The notes under the pieces were generated by a model. The model saw only the letters and a program-made list of their open reading frames with translations. It ran no database searches and was not told where the DNA came from. 64,000 nt of DNA from positions 62,001 through 126,000 of the forward strand of contig NZ_FNPB01000001.1 of assembly GCF_900107195.1 (NCBI RefSeq), given 5' to 3'. This document shows, piece by piece, positions 56,927 to 64,000 of the stretch (the first letter of the stretch is position 1; the number at the start of each line of letters is the position of its first letter). Source of the stretch: Halobellus clavatus (GTDB lineage Archaea > Halobacteriota > Halobacteria > Halobacteriales > Haloferacaceae). The position numbers and the translations under genes were made by a program.

Positions 56927-57610
56927 ATGGTTTCCATTCCCCCCGCCACCGGCCTCCCGGCGTATCTCGCTCCGCTACCCGACCGTGTCGAGGAGTGGGC
57001 ACTCCGACTCACCTGGCTCATCGTCGTCGTCAACCTCGCGGGCACGGCGTTCGGATTCTGGTACTACCGGTTCCAACTCCTGCACACCCCGCTCGTGATG
57101 TGGCCCGTCGTCCCCGACAGCCCCCTGGCGACGTTGCTGATGATCGGAAGCCTCGTCTCGTGGCGCCTCGGGCGCGACCGTGGCTGGGTGCACGCGCTGG
57201 CGTTCGTGGCGAACCTGAAGTACGGCCTCTGGGTGGTCGTCGTGCAGGTCGTGATCAACGACGTGTTCGTGAGTGGCGATCCCTATCTCTGGTTCCTGTT
57301 CGTCAGCCACCTCGGGATGGGCCTGCAGGCGTTTGTGATCCCCCGGTACGCCGAATTCAGTGTCCCGGCGGTGGGCGCCGCGGCCGCCTGGTTCGGCTTC
57401 AACGACATTGTCGACTACCTCGTCCCGCTCGTCGGCGACTACCACCACGCGTACTTCGGCCCGAACTTCGCGGGCGCCGCCGACCACACCGTACCCGCGC
57501 ACGACATCGCCGCGGCCGCGGCCGTCGCGCTGACGCTCCTCGCGACGTTCCTCGCGCTCGTCATTCGAATCCGACAGGGAGCAAACGGATCTCGTGGCGG
57601 AACAGGCTAA
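56927..57610 (+). CDS. DUF1405 family membrane protein
   Basis: This is a 227-residue polytopic protein with about six helices: 25-46 (ALRLTWLIVVVNLAGTAFGF), 62-80, 90-112 (LAFVANLKYGLWVVVVQVVI), 120-138, 146-165 and 197-220. Family features are the GFWYYRFQLLHTPLVMWP segment after helix 1 and FNDIVDYLVPLVGDYHHAYF with paired His. The function is unknown. It is separate from the upstream gene by 93 bases and followed by the tRNA-Arg region. Confidence 0.8.
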   Translation: MVSIPPATGLPAYLAPLPDRVEEWALRLTWLIVVVNLAGTAFGFWYYRFQLLHTPLVMWPVVPDSPLATLLMIGSLVSWRLGRDRGWVHALAFVANLKYGLWVVVVQVVINDVFVSGDPYLWFLFVSHLGMGLQAFVIPRYAEFSVPAVGAAAAWFGFNDIVDYLVPLVGDYHHAYFGPNFAGAADHTVPAHDIAAAAAVALTLLATFLALVIRIRQGANGSRGGTG

Positions 57611-57635
57611 TTCCAGCATCGAATGCGCGCGATGA

Positions 57636-57651
57636 GGACGTGACGGGATTC
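57636..57651. repeat. Duplicated 3' fragment of the tRNA-Arg gene
   Basis: The 16-bp GGACGTGACGGGATTC is identical to the 3' end of the tRNA at 57702-57717. With a 4-base gap the match extends through CCGCGA. It lies 66 bp from the intact copy, in the same orientation. Confidence 0.85.
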
Positions 57652-57700
57652 CCGCGAGCGCGAGCGAGTGGGAAGTCGTCACGGACGTGAGTGAAACGAA

Positions 57701-57774
57701 CGGACGTGACGGGATTCGAACCCGCGATCTAGGGGTTAGGAACCCCTCGCCCTGATCCACTAGGCCACACGTCC
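57701..57774 (-). tRNA. tRNA-Arg (anticodon CCT)
   Basis: It folds on the minus strand with 5' GGACGTG pairing to 3' CACGTCC, discriminator G, no encoded CCA. The D stem is GCCT/GGGC, the anticodon stem AGGGG/CCCCT around loop TTCCTAA (anticodon CCT, reading AGG), and the T arm GCGGG-TTCGAAT-CCCGT. All stems pair with at most one wobble each, and no intron is present. A second copy of the 3' end lies just beyond its 3' side at 57636, a pattern left by integration at tRNA genes. Confidence 0.95.
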
Positions 57775-57845
57775 GGCATCAGCGTGTCCCACAGCAGCCG
57801 CTTAAACGGGTGGGGTTTCGCAAAAAGACCGGGTGGGGACGTGAC

Positions 57846-58103
57846 TCAGTTCGTCTCGGTGGACGTGTCGGTCGAGGTGGACGTCGACGTCTCGGATTCC
57901 TCTTCTTCCTCGTCGTCCATCTGGCTCAGTTCCTCTTCGATCTCTTCGCGGCCCCGCCTGAACTCACCCATCGCTTGCCCCGTCGAACGGGCGAGCTTCG
58001 GGATTTTGTTCGCCCCGAACAGCAGTACCAGTATGAGCAAGACGACGAGCACTTCCGGCCCACCCGGCAGCCCCGGGAACAGTGGGGTTACACTTCCGTA
58101 CAT
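57846..58103 (-). CDS. tatA: Sec-independent (twin-arginine) translocase subunit TatA
   Basis: This is an 85-residue TatA/E-type protein. A short N-terminal membrane helix (GGPEVLVVLLILVLLFGANK) ends in the conserved FGANKIPKLARSTGQA hinge. An amphipathic helix follows (AMGEFRRGREEIEEELSQMD), then an acidic Ser/Thr-rich tail. It forms the pore for folded proteins such as the halocyanins here, which carry Arg-Arg signals. ATG 58103 is supported by the TATA-like box at 58128. Confidence 0.93.
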   Translation of the reverse strand: MYGSVTPLFPGLPGGPEVLVVLLILVLLFGANKIPKLARSTGQAMGEFRRGREEIEEELSQMDDEEEEESETSTSTSTDTSTETN

Positions 58104-58127
58104 CACTACGTGAACGTAACCCAGTGG

Positions 58128-58137
58128 TAATTATAGG
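58128..58137 (-). promoter_or_regulatory. TATA box of tatA
   Basis: Minus-strand CCTATAATTA is centred about 29 bp from ATG 58103 and is one of the clearest boxes in this part of the window. Confidence 0.6.
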
Positions 58138-58216
58138 CTTTTTGCTCGCTTGGCACGTACGACGCCGCCCGCGACTGGACAGCAACATTCAACAAAACGG
58201 GCGACGCAGGAGAGGT

Positions 58217-58696
58217 ATGGTTTCAGTCGGCGACGACGCGCCCGATTTCACCGCACCGCTCGCAGACGGCGACGTAGGATCTTTCACCCTCTCGGAGCAC
58301 CTCGAGGAAGCACCGATCGTTTTAGCGTTCTTCCCGGCCGCCTTCACCGGCACCTGTACCACGGAGATGTGCACCTTCCGCGACCAGATGGCCAACTTCG
58401 AGGACGTCGGCGCGACCGTCTACGGCATCAGTATCGATACGCCGTTCACACTCAACGAGTTTCGCGAACAGAACGAGCTGAACTTCGGCCTCCTCAGTGA
58501 CACCAACCGCGAGGTCATCGACGCCTACGACATCTCGATGGACTTCGCTGACCTCGGCGTCCGCAACGTCGCCAAGCGCGCGGTCTTCGTCGTCGACGGG
58601 TCCGGAACGGTCACGTACACGTGGGTGAGCGACGACCCCGGCGTCGAACCCGACTACGACGAGGTCGCCGAGGCGGCCGACGCAGCGAGCGAATAG
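58217..58696 (+). CDS. Peroxiredoxin (AhpC/TSA-like)
   Basis: This is a 159-residue thiol peroxidase. The peroxidatic Cys is in FFPAAFTGTCTTEMCTF (Cys 47), with a second Cys at 52 that could resolve the sulfenic acid. The Arg needed for catalysis lies in the RNVAKRAVFVVDG stretch. The N-terminus VGDDAPDFTAPLADGDVGSF is typical. It reduces H2O2 or organic peroxides. It starts at ATG 58217 after a purine-rich GGAGAGG and is divergent from tatA. Confidence 0.92.
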   Translation: MVSVGDDAPDFTAPLADGDVGSFTLSEHLEEAPIVLAFFPAAFTGTCTTEMCTFRDQMANFEDVGATVYGISIDTPFTLNEFREQNELNFGLLSDTNREVIDAYDISMDFADLGVRNVAKRAVFVVDGSGTVTYTWVSDDPGVEPDYDEVAEAADAASE

Positions 58697-58749
58697 TCGC
58701 GACCGGCGCGACCCGCAGGTACTTTGCGGTCCATAGACTATCTCGGGGT

Positions 58750-59568
58750 ATGGCTGAATCCACCGCGAGCCCCGGGTACGAGTACGATCCCGACGCGGAG
58801 CACAACTTCCCCGACGGGCGACTGAACGCGGTTCTCCCCACGGTTCTCTCTGATCCCGAGATCGAGACCTACCTCGAGGCGCAGAACGTCAACGCCGTCA
58901 CGCGGAAGGGGTACAACGACCACGGACCGAAGCACATCGAGATCGTCCGAAACCGCGCGCTGAACCTTTATGATCTGCTGAAGGGCGGCAACGTCGCGTT
59001 CAACGGAGCCGCCGACCAGGGCCTCGAGGAGGCCGACGAGCCGGTGATCATCGCACTGGCGGCGACGCTGCACGACATCGGGCACGTCGTCCATCGCGAC
59101 GAACACGCCTACTACTCGATTCCGCTGGCTGCGGACATCCTCGATCGACTCCTCTCGGACTTCGAGTTCTACGATACCCAGGAAGCCATCCGGATGAAAG
59201 CCGAGGTGCTGCACGCGATCCTCTGTCACCACACCGAGGAGGACCCGCTGACCCTCGAGGCGGGCGTGATCCGCGTCGCCGACGCCCTCGATATGGAGCG
59301 CGGCCGGTCGCGCATTCCGTACGAGAAGGGTGGCCGCGGCATCAACACGCTCTCCAGTCAGGCCATCGAGAACGTGACGCTCGAGCCGGGCGACGGACGG
59401 CCGGTGCTGGTCGAGATCGAGATGATCAACGCCGCCGGCGTCTACCAGGTCGACAACCTCCTGAAGGCGAAGCTCAAGAGATCGGGCCTCGAGGACCACG
59501 TCCGGATCGTCGCGGTCAACACGAAGGCCGAAGCGGGCGACCAACTGGTCGAGCGGATCGAGTTATAG
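58750..59568 (+). CDS. HD-domain phosphohydrolase
   Basis: This is a 272-residue metal-dependent phosphohydrolase. HD motifs appear as NDHGPKHIEIVRNRAL, LHDIGHVVHRDEHAYYS (the HD pair) and LCHHTEEDP, followed by VIRVADALDMERGR (Asp ligand). The substrate is probably a nucleotide or phosphoester. The C-terminal 80 residues (ENVTLEPGDGRPVLVEIEMI) form a beta-rich addition. ATG 58750 lies 30-34 bp after a TATA-like GGTACTTTG, and the frame upstream belongs to non-coding sequence. Confidence 0.85.
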   Translation: MAESTASPGYEYDPDAEHNFPDGRLNAVLPTVLSDPEIETYLEAQNVNAVTRKGYNDHGPKHIEIVRNRALNLYDLLKGGNVAFNGAADQGLEEADEPVIIALAATLHDIGHVVHRDEHAYYSIPLAADILDRLLSDFEFYDTQEAIRMKAEVLHAILCHHTEEDPLTLEAGVIRVADALDMERGRSRIPYEKGGRGINTLSSQAIENVTLEPGDGRPVLVEIEMINAAGVYQVDNLLKAKLKRSGLEDHVRIVAVNTKAEAGDQLVERIEL

Positions 59569-59585
59569 GCGCGCTCCCCGAGACC

Positions 59586-60497
59586 TCAGTCGTCCGCGGG
59601 CGAGACCTCTTCGAGTCCCGCGACGGTGAGGTCGCCACCCAGCGTCCGGTTGGGATAGGGGATGTCGATACCTTCCGCGTCGAAGCGCTCTTTGACCGTC
59701 TGGACGTACTCTGCGCGCGTCTTCACGAAATCCCCCCGGCTCGGATCGTCGATCCAGATCCGGGATTTGAGCGTCACTGACGAGTCGCCGAGTTCGGTGA
59801 GTCGGACCGTCGGCGCGGGATCGTCGAGGATCTCCTCGTGGTTGTCGGCCTCCTCGATGATGATCTCGGTGGCCCTGTCGATGTCGTCGTCGTAGCCGAT
59901 CCCGAAGGGGACCTGCAGACGGAGTTTCTGCTTGGCGACAGGGTTCTTGATGACGCCGTCGGTCAGACTGGAGTTCGGAACCGTGAGCAGTTCGTTATCG
60001 AAGGTCCGGACCCGCGAGACGCGGAAACTGATGTCTTCGACGATCCCGGAGTTGCCGTCCCACTCGATCCAGTCGCCGATCTTGAACGGCCTGTCGGTGT
60101 AGATGAAGATCCCCGCCACGAAGTTCTTGAGCACGTCCTGCAGCGCAAACCCGATAGCCAGCGTCGCGGCGGCCGCGACCGTCGCCAGCGACTGCAGGAG
60201 ATCACCGTACCCGGCCGCACCGAAGGCAATGGTGACGGCGGCGAATCCGAGAACGACGGCGGTGAGTCGCCGAAGCGGCTTCCGCGCGTGCGGTTCGAGC
60301 CCCCGCGACTCCATCACTCGCTCGATCACTGGGATCAGTACCGCCCGAGTAACGTAGAACAGGACGACGAAGACCGAGAGGAATGCGATCGCCTGTCCAG
60401 CGAGTCCCGCGATGCTGTCTGGAAGGCCCAGATCGGCCAGAAACCGAGCGATCGATCCGCTCAGGCCGACCCCAGTCTGCAGCGCGACGGCGCTCAT
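59586..60497 (-). CDS. MscS-family mechanosensitive channel
   Basis: This is a 303-residue channel. Three N-terminal helices (about 30-52, 79-98, 101-125; AIAFLSVFVVLFYVTRAVLI) end in the pore-lining helix LATVAAAATLAIGFALQDVL. The conserved beta domain comes next (IYTDRPFKIGDWIEWDGNSG, VRTFDNELLTVPNSSL) and a C-terminal alpha/beta domain. It releases osmolytes on hypo-osmotic shock, an important function for a halophile. Its ATG overlaps the stop of the CRM-domain gene by 4 bases. Confidence 0.93.
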   Translation of the reverse strand: MSAVALQTGVGLSGSIARFLADLGLPDSIAGLAGQAIAFLSVFVVLFYVTRAVLIPVIERVMESRGLEPHARKPLRRLTAVVLGFAAVTIAFGAAGYGDLLQSLATVAAAATLAIGFALQDVLKNFVAGIFIYTDRPFKIGDWIEWDGNSGIVEDISFRVSRVRTFDNELLTVPNSSLTDGVIKNPVAKQKLRLQVPFGIGYDDDIDRATEIIIEEADNHEEILDDPAPTVRLTELGDSSVTLKSRIWIDDPSRGDFVKTRAEYVQTVKERFDAEGIDIPYPNRTLGGDLTVAGLEEVSPADD

Positions 60498-60742
60498 CGA
60501 TGCAGTACCCCCGTGTTCCCACGCGTCTCGATGACGTCAGCACCGGTCTGTTCGGCCAGTTCCGTAGCCAGTTCCTCGACGTTCGTCCCACCGCGGGCCG
60601 CCCGCAGGAACTTCACCTTGATCAGGTCGCGATCGGCCAGTTGGTCAGAGGCCTCCTCGACGACCGGCTCCAGTCCCCCCTTGCCGACCCAGACAGTGAC
60701 GTCGAGGTCGTGAGCCCGCTTCCGCAATTCCTGTTCGTCCAT
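60494..60742 (-). CDS. CRM-domain (YhbY-like) RNA-binding protein
   Basis: This is an 82-residue CRM-domain protein. It starts with helix EQELRKRAHDLDVTVWVGKG and shows the loop GKGGLEP (usually GxxG), the strand DRDLIKVKFLRAARG and ATELAEQTGADVIETRGNTG. Bacterial YhbY proteins associate with pre-ribosomal subunits, so ribosome biogenesis is likely. A TATA-like box lies at 60767-60780. It is the first gene of a two-gene unit with the MscS channel. Confidence 0.88.
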   Translation of the reverse strand: MDEQELRKRAHDLDVTVWVGKGGLEPVVEEASDQLADRDLIKVKFLRAARGGTNVEELATELAEQTGADVIETRGNTGVLHR

Positions 60743-60766
60743 ACGGGTCCGCTACGAGGGCGTCCC

Positions 60767-60780
60767 GTTTGAAAGTTAAG
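60767..60780 (-). promoter_or_regulatory. TATA-like box of the CRM-domain/MscS pair
   Basis: Minus-strand CTTAACTTTCAAAC is centred about 32 bp from ATG 60742. Confidence 0.4.
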
Positions 60781-60844
60781 GGTTCCAAAGTCGGTAAAGA
60801 AAGGGCGAGCGGGCGGTTTCGCCGTGATCGCGACGAGCGCTCCC

Positions 60845-61126
60845 TCAGTCTTCGTAGGGATAGCGCTTCGTTGCGCCACAGGACAGACACCGGACGCTCA
60901 CGTGACCCGACCGAAGCCGGACCCGTGCGGTCACGTCCGGTCGGAGATACACGTCACACTCGTCGCAGGTGAACCGCCGAAACCGTCGAGGGACGCCGGT
61001 TCGGTGTCGCTCCGCAATCCGTCGGGCGAGACGGACGTACTCGCGGGCGCGGTCGAGATTGCCGTCGGCCGTCGCCTCCCGCGCGAGGTCGTGCAGGCGG
61101 TCGATCCGCTCGGCCGGGATACCCAT
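60845..61126 (-). CDS. rnp4: RNase P protein component 4 (Rpp21-like)
   Basis: This is a 93-residue subunit of archaeal ribonuclease P, which trims the 5' ends of tRNA precursors. Helices at about 3-45 (RIDRLHDLAREATADGNLDR, YVRLARRIAERHRTGV) match the Rpp21 N-terminal domain. The zinc ribbon has CDEC and CLSC pairs (about 56-59 and 82-85). Start ATG 61126 is supported by a T-rich box 19-30 bp upstream, and the longer frame above is a shadow. It is convergent or neighbouring to no partner, about 100 bases from the CRM gene. Confidence 0.92.
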   Translation of the reverse strand: MGIPAERIDRLHDLAREATADGNLDRAREYVRLARRIAERHRTGVPRRFRRFTCDECDVYLRPDVTARVRLRSGHVSVRCLSCGATKRYPYED

Positions 61127-61144
61127 ACTGGAAGGCCGACGGCG

Positions 61145-61156
61145 GGTCGAAAAAGC
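61145..61156 (-). promoter_or_regulatory. TATA-like box of rnp4
   Basis: Minus-strand CGCTTTTTCGAC is centred about 25 bp upstream of ATG 61126. Confidence 0.45.
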
Positions 61157-61231
61157 GTTCCGAGTCGCCCACAGATCTTCGACGGCCAATTGTATTGTCA
61201 CAACCACACAATATTAGTTCATCGGGAACCA

Positions 61232-62083
61232 ATGATGCGTATGCGCGTCGTATTCGCCACCGACCGCTCGGACGCGAACGAGGACGCGATGCGTTCGCGG
61301 ACGTGCCTGGACTGTCTCGACAACATCGGTGTTACCGACGTACACCTGGTGACTGTCGTCCCCGACAACGTCACGACCGGACTGCCCGGGATGGACACGG
61401 CGTCGGACGCGCAGACGGCGCTGCAGGCCCAGCGCGACGTGTTCGAGTCGGCGGGCTTCCGGGTCGAGACCCACGTCGCGCGCGGGACGCCCCATCGCCG
61501 CATCAACGGCTTCGCCGACCGCCTCGACGCGGATATGGTGATCGTCGGCTCCCGAGGGGAGAGTCCGCTCGAGAACCGCTTCGTCGGGAGCACCACCCGA
61601 AACGTGGCGCGGACGGCCACCCGGCCGCTGCTCGTCGAACGGATCGCACCGCCGGCCGCCGATCAGGCCGTCGTGAAAGAACACCTCTTCGAACACGTCC
61701 TGGTCCCGACGGACTTCTCGGACAACGCCCGACAGGCCGTCGAGTACCTCCCCACGCTTCGGGGCGCGACGCAGGCGGTCGATCTCCTGCACGTCCGGAA
61801 CAACGACACCGAGTCGACTGACGCCCGGTCGCACCTGCAAGACCTCGCCCGCGAGGTCGAACGCGAGATGGATATCGAGGCCGGCATCAACGTCCGTGAG
61901 GGCGATCCAGTCGACGAGATATTAGCGGCGGAACGCCGCGTGGGCGCGACCACGACCCTCCTCGGGACCCGCGGGCAGAGTCGGCTCCGTCGACTCCTCC
62001 TGGGCAGCGTCTCCGAGTCCGTCGTCGCCCGCGGCAACAACAACGTCCTCTTGGTGCCGCCGGAGTCCGCACCCCGGCGCTGA
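61232..62083 (+). CDS. Universal stress protein with two UspA domains
   Basis: This is a 283-residue tandem UspA protein. Domain 1 (about 1-145) starts MRVVFATDRSDANE and ends MVIVGSRGESPLENRFVGST, a variant of the ATP-binding GxxGxx(9)G(S/T) motif, followed by VARTATRPLLVER. Domain 2 (about 155-275) starts HVLVPTDFSDNARQAVEYLP and ends LLGTRGQSRLRRLLLGSVSE and NNNVLLVPP. The role is stress-related ATP-binding. Three close ATGs (61232, 61235, 61241) are possible. An AATATTA box near 61210 fits starts at 61235 or 61241 best. Confidence 0.9.
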   Translation: MMRMRVVFATDRSDANEDAMRSRTCLDCLDNIGVTDVHLVTVVPDNVTTGLPGMDTASDAQTALQAQRDVFESAGFRVETHVARGTPHRRINGFADRLDADMVIVGSRGESPLENRFVGSTTRNVARTATRPLLVERIAPPAADQAVVKEHLFEHVLVPTDFSDNARQAVEYLPTLRGATQAVDLLHVRNNDTESTDARSHLQDLAREVEREMDIEAGINVREGDPVDEILAAERRVGATTTLLGTRGQSRLRRLLLGSVSESVVARGNNNVLLVPPESAPRR

Positions 62084-62182
62084 CGTGACCCGTCGGTCCC
62101 GGCCGGCGAACCGGGAGCACGTCGGGTGCGCTGCGGCCGAGCAGACAGGATAAAATGACCCCGCGGCGAACGGAGAGCAGAC

Positions 62183-63355
62183 GTGGCACTCCGCGCCCTC
62201 AACTACCTCGAGATCGAGTCCAGACTCGATCGCAGCGGAATCGGAACGGCCGCCGACCAGCAGCGCGCCGCGCTCGAACGGACGGACGTCGAGGTGGTGA
62301 CCTCACCGTGGCGCGGCGGGGATCCGCTCTCGGGGCTCCGGGCGGCCGCCACCGGTCGGGGTCTCTTCCGGGAGTACGACGTCGCGCACTGCAACCTCGT
62401 CGGGCCGGGGTCGCTTGCCGTCGCTCGTCACGCGAAGCGGAACGACATCCCGCTGATCTTGCACACGCACGTCACGCGCGAGGACTTCGCCGAGTCCTTC
62501 CGGGGGTCGACGACGGTCGCGCCCGCGCTCGGCCGCTACCTGCGGTGGTTCTACTCGCAGGCGGACCTCGTGCTCTGCCCGTCGGAGTACACGAAGCGCG
62601 TGCTCGAATCGTACCCCGTCGAGGCCCCGATCCAGCCGATGACCAACGGCGTCGACGTCGAGGCGCTCGAGGGGTTCGAGGCGTTCCGTGAGGAGTATCG
62701 CGAGCGCTACGACCTCGAGGAACCGGTCGTCTTCCTCGTCGGCAACGTCTTCGAGCGGAAGGGGCTGACGACCTTCTGTGAAGTTGCGGAAGCGACGCCC
62801 TACGACTTCGCGTGGTTCGGCCCCTACGACACCGGCCCGCACGCCTCGAAAGCGGTCCGCCACTGGACCGCAAACCCGCCCGAGAACGTCACGTTTACCG
62901 GCTGGATCGACGACATCCGGGGCGCGTACGGCGCGGGTGACGTGTACCTCTTCCCGACGAAGAACGAGAACCAGGGGATCGCCGTCCTCGAGGCGATGGC
63001 CTGCGGGAAGGCGGTCGTGCTCCGCGACATCCCCGTGTTCGAGGAGTTCTACACCGATGGCTACGACTGCATCAAGTGTGAGACGACCGCCGAGTTCACC
63101 GCGGCGGTCGAGCGCCTCGCAGCGGACGAGGCGCTCAGACAGCGGCTTGGCGAGAACGCTCGTGAGACAGCCATGAACCACAGCCTCGACCGCGTCGGTG
63201 AGCGACTCGCCGGCATCTACCGCGACGTCCACGAGGCGAAGCGGGACGGCCGGCCAGTCGACGTCGGCGATCGCGACGACGCCGACCGCGACGATCGGGA
63301 CGGCGACGTCGGTCCCGAGGACCACGACGGCGACGGGAGTCGTCGCGGCACGTAA
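62183..63355 (+). CDS. GT4-type glycosyltransferase with charged C-terminal tail
   Basis: This is a 390-residue GT-B enzyme starting at GTG 62183 (MALRALNYLEIESRLDRSGI). Domain 1 has EYDVAHCNLVGPGSLAVARH and LVLCPSEYTKRVLESYPV, then QPMTNGVDVEALEGF. Domain 2 has PVVFLVGNVFERKGLTTFCE, the donor region YLFPTKNENQGIAVLEAMAC (EX7E motif), GKAVVLRDIPVFEEFY and the terminal helix. A disordered Asp/Arg tail (DDADRDDRDGDVGPEDHDGD) ends at a stop that lies inside a 37-bp tandem repeat. Donor and acceptor are unknown. It is probably paired functionally with the next glycosyltransferase. Confidence 0.88.
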   Translation: MALRALNYLEIESRLDRSGIGTAADQQRAALERTDVEVVTSPWRGGDPLSGLRAAATGRGLFREYDVAHCNLVGPGSLAVARHAKRNDIPLILHTHVTREDFAESFRGSTTVAPALGRYLRWFYSQADLVLCPSEYTKRVLESYPVEAPIQPMTNGVDVEALEGFEAFREEYRERYDLEEPVVFLVGNVFERKGLTTFCEVAEATPYDFAWFGPYDTGPHASKAVRHWTANPPENVTFTGWIDDIRGAYGAGDVYLFPTKNENQGIAVLEAMACGKAVVLRDIPVFEEFYTDGYDCIKCETTAEFTAAVERLAADEALRQRLGENARETAMNHSLDRVGERLAGIYRDVHEAKRDGRPVDVGDRDDADRDDRDGDVGPEDHDGDGSRRGT

Positions 63356-63422
63356 CGCCTCAGTCGACCACACGGGTAGTCGCAGCACGTAACGCCTCAG
63401 TCGACCACACGGGTAGTCGCAG
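63349..63422. repeat. 37-bp perfect tandem repeat across a stop codon
   Basis: Two identical 37-bp units (63349-63385 and 63386-63422) begin with CACGTAACG, with a degenerate third start at 63423. The stop codon of the upstream glycosyltransferase (63353-63355) lies in the first unit. The 5' flank (AGTCGTCGCGG) resembles the end of the unit, so the repeat probably grew from the coding end. Confidence 0.9.
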
Positions 63423-63473
63423 CACGTAACCGCCGATCGACCACAGCACCAAGCGGGGCGGGGGATTCGCAAC

Positions 63474-63484
63474 TGATTAAGCCC
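63474..63484 (+). promoter_or_regulatory. TATA box of the last glycosyltransferase gene
   Basis: TGATTAAGCCC is centred about 26 bp before ATG 63505 and supports that start. Confidence 0.5.
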
Positions 63485-63504
63485 GCGTCCGTGAATCGCC
63501 GTCG

Positions 63505-64000
63505 ATGGCTCCCCCTTCGGTCGCCGCGTTCACCGACACCTATCTGCCGACGGTCAACGGCGTCTCCTACACCGTCCAGACGTGGCGCGACCGCTGGCGG
63601 GATCGCGACGGACGGATGTCGATCGTCTATCCCGGCAGTGACGAGTACGATCCCGACGACGACGAGTACCCCGTCGGGAGTCTCCCGTTCCCGGTGTACG
63701 AGGGGTTCCGACTCGGGACACCGACGATTCCGAGCGCCGTCGACGACGTCGACGTCGTTCACGCGCACACGCCCTTCGCGGTCGGCCTCGGCGGAGTGCG
63801 TCTCGCCCGCCGGGAAGACATCCCGCTCGTCACGTCGTATCACACGCCGACAGCGGAGTACGCCGACTATCTCACGTCTCGCCCACGGGTAGAGCGGGGG
63901 ATCGAGCGCGTCGCCGAGCGCTACGAGCGGTGGTTCCTCTCTCGGTCGGACGCGATCGTCTTCCCCAGTGAGGACGCGAGAGAGCGCGCCGTCTCCGAGA
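63505..64000 (+). CDS. GT4-type glycosyltransferase, N-terminal part (cut by window end)
   Basis: About 165 residues of a GT-B enzyme are present and the 3' end is missing. The start VAAFTDTYLPTVNGVSYTVQ is the classic GT4 N-terminus (glycine loop with V-N-G). DVVHAHTPFAVGLGGVRLAR and LVTSYHTPTAEYADYL follow, matching the alpha-mannosyl/glucosyl-lipid transferase group (PimB/SQD2-like). ATG 63505 is about 26 bp after a TATA-like TGATTAAGC. It follows another GT4 gene on the same strand, so the two may act in one glycolipid or glycoprotein pathway. Confidence 0.85.
   Translation, partial: MAPPSVAAFTDTYLPTVNGVSYTVQTWRDRWRDRDGRMSIVYPGSDEYDPDDDEYPVGSLPFPVYEGFRLGTPTIPSAVDDVDVVHAHTPFAVGLGGVRLARREDIPLVTSYHTPTAEYADYLTSRPRVERGIERVAERYERWFLSRSDAIVFPSEDARERAVSE

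Noticed and set aside
60824-61231. Upstream extension of the UspA gene and of rnp4 through each other
   Set aside because: The open frames extend antisense through the opposite gene; promoter-like boxes place both starts at the short versions.
63349-63430. CRISPR-like repeat
   Set aside because: The 37-bp units are directly adjacent with no spacers, so it is a simple tandem duplication.

Overview
The window is a GC-rich, gene-dense piece of a haloarchaeal chromosome (class Halobacteria). The evidence is the acidic proteome, an archaeal sn-glycerol-1-phosphate dehydrogenase, PAN ATPase, Mre11/Rad50, RNase P protein Rnp4, twin-arginine halocyanins, CetZ, and TATA-type promoters about 25-30 bp upstream of start codons with few leaders. 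Gene order (egsA, cytochrome b cluster, nth, rad50/mre11, pan, polB, sufCBD) looks like a conserved haloarchaeal core block. I cannot name the genus.

Layout. 1-12.2 kb: membrane-protein tail, two small unknowns, egsA, DUF420 protein, VOC protein, a GT4 glycosyltransferase, a membrane-anchored halocyanin, a flavin-type oxidase-fold protein, MTH865-like protein, S9 peptidase, GAF/PAS sensor, the B12 subunit of methylmalonyl-CoA mutase with MeaB, and an alpha/beta hydrolase. 12.3-18.8 kb: an atypical NAD-kinase-like protein and a respiratory cluster on the minus strand (halocyanin, two cytochrome b halves and several haloarchaea-only membrane proteins) with no Rieske gene beside it. 18.8-24.5 kb: DNA repair block (Nth, Rad50, Mre11, a small unknown, a winged-helix regulator). 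24.6-29.6 kb: an FAD-oxidoreductase/epoxide-hydrolase-like pair, PAN, and small unknowns. 29.7-37.5 kb: family B DNA polymerase split by an in-frame intein at motif C, then sufC-sufB-sufD.

37.5-48.5 kb: the most interesting region. A minus-strand cluster of eight genes encodes a type IV pilus/Tad-like engine (ATPase and TadC-like platform), several single-anchor pilin-like or TadE/G-like proteins including one of about 1020 residues, and a coiled-coil protein. It is arranged in three promoter-led units and lies head to head with a tubulin-like cetZ. 48.6-64 kb: a phosphodiesterase-like protein, DUF5788/PolX/Mut7-C genes, CPBP protease, DUF302, beta-lactamase-fold hydrolase, DUF1405, tRNA-Arg(CCT) with a duplicated 3' fragment, TatA, peroxiredoxin, HD phosphohydrolase, MscS channel, CRM-domain protein, Rnp4, UspA pair, and two GT4 glycosyltransferases, the second cut by the window end.

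No rRNA, CRISPR array or intact transposase was seen. Signs of mobility are limited to the intein, the tRNA-fragment repeat and an AT-rich island near 55.8-55.9 kb flanked by direct repeats. DUF numbers quoted are from memory of haloarchaeal families and were not looked up.
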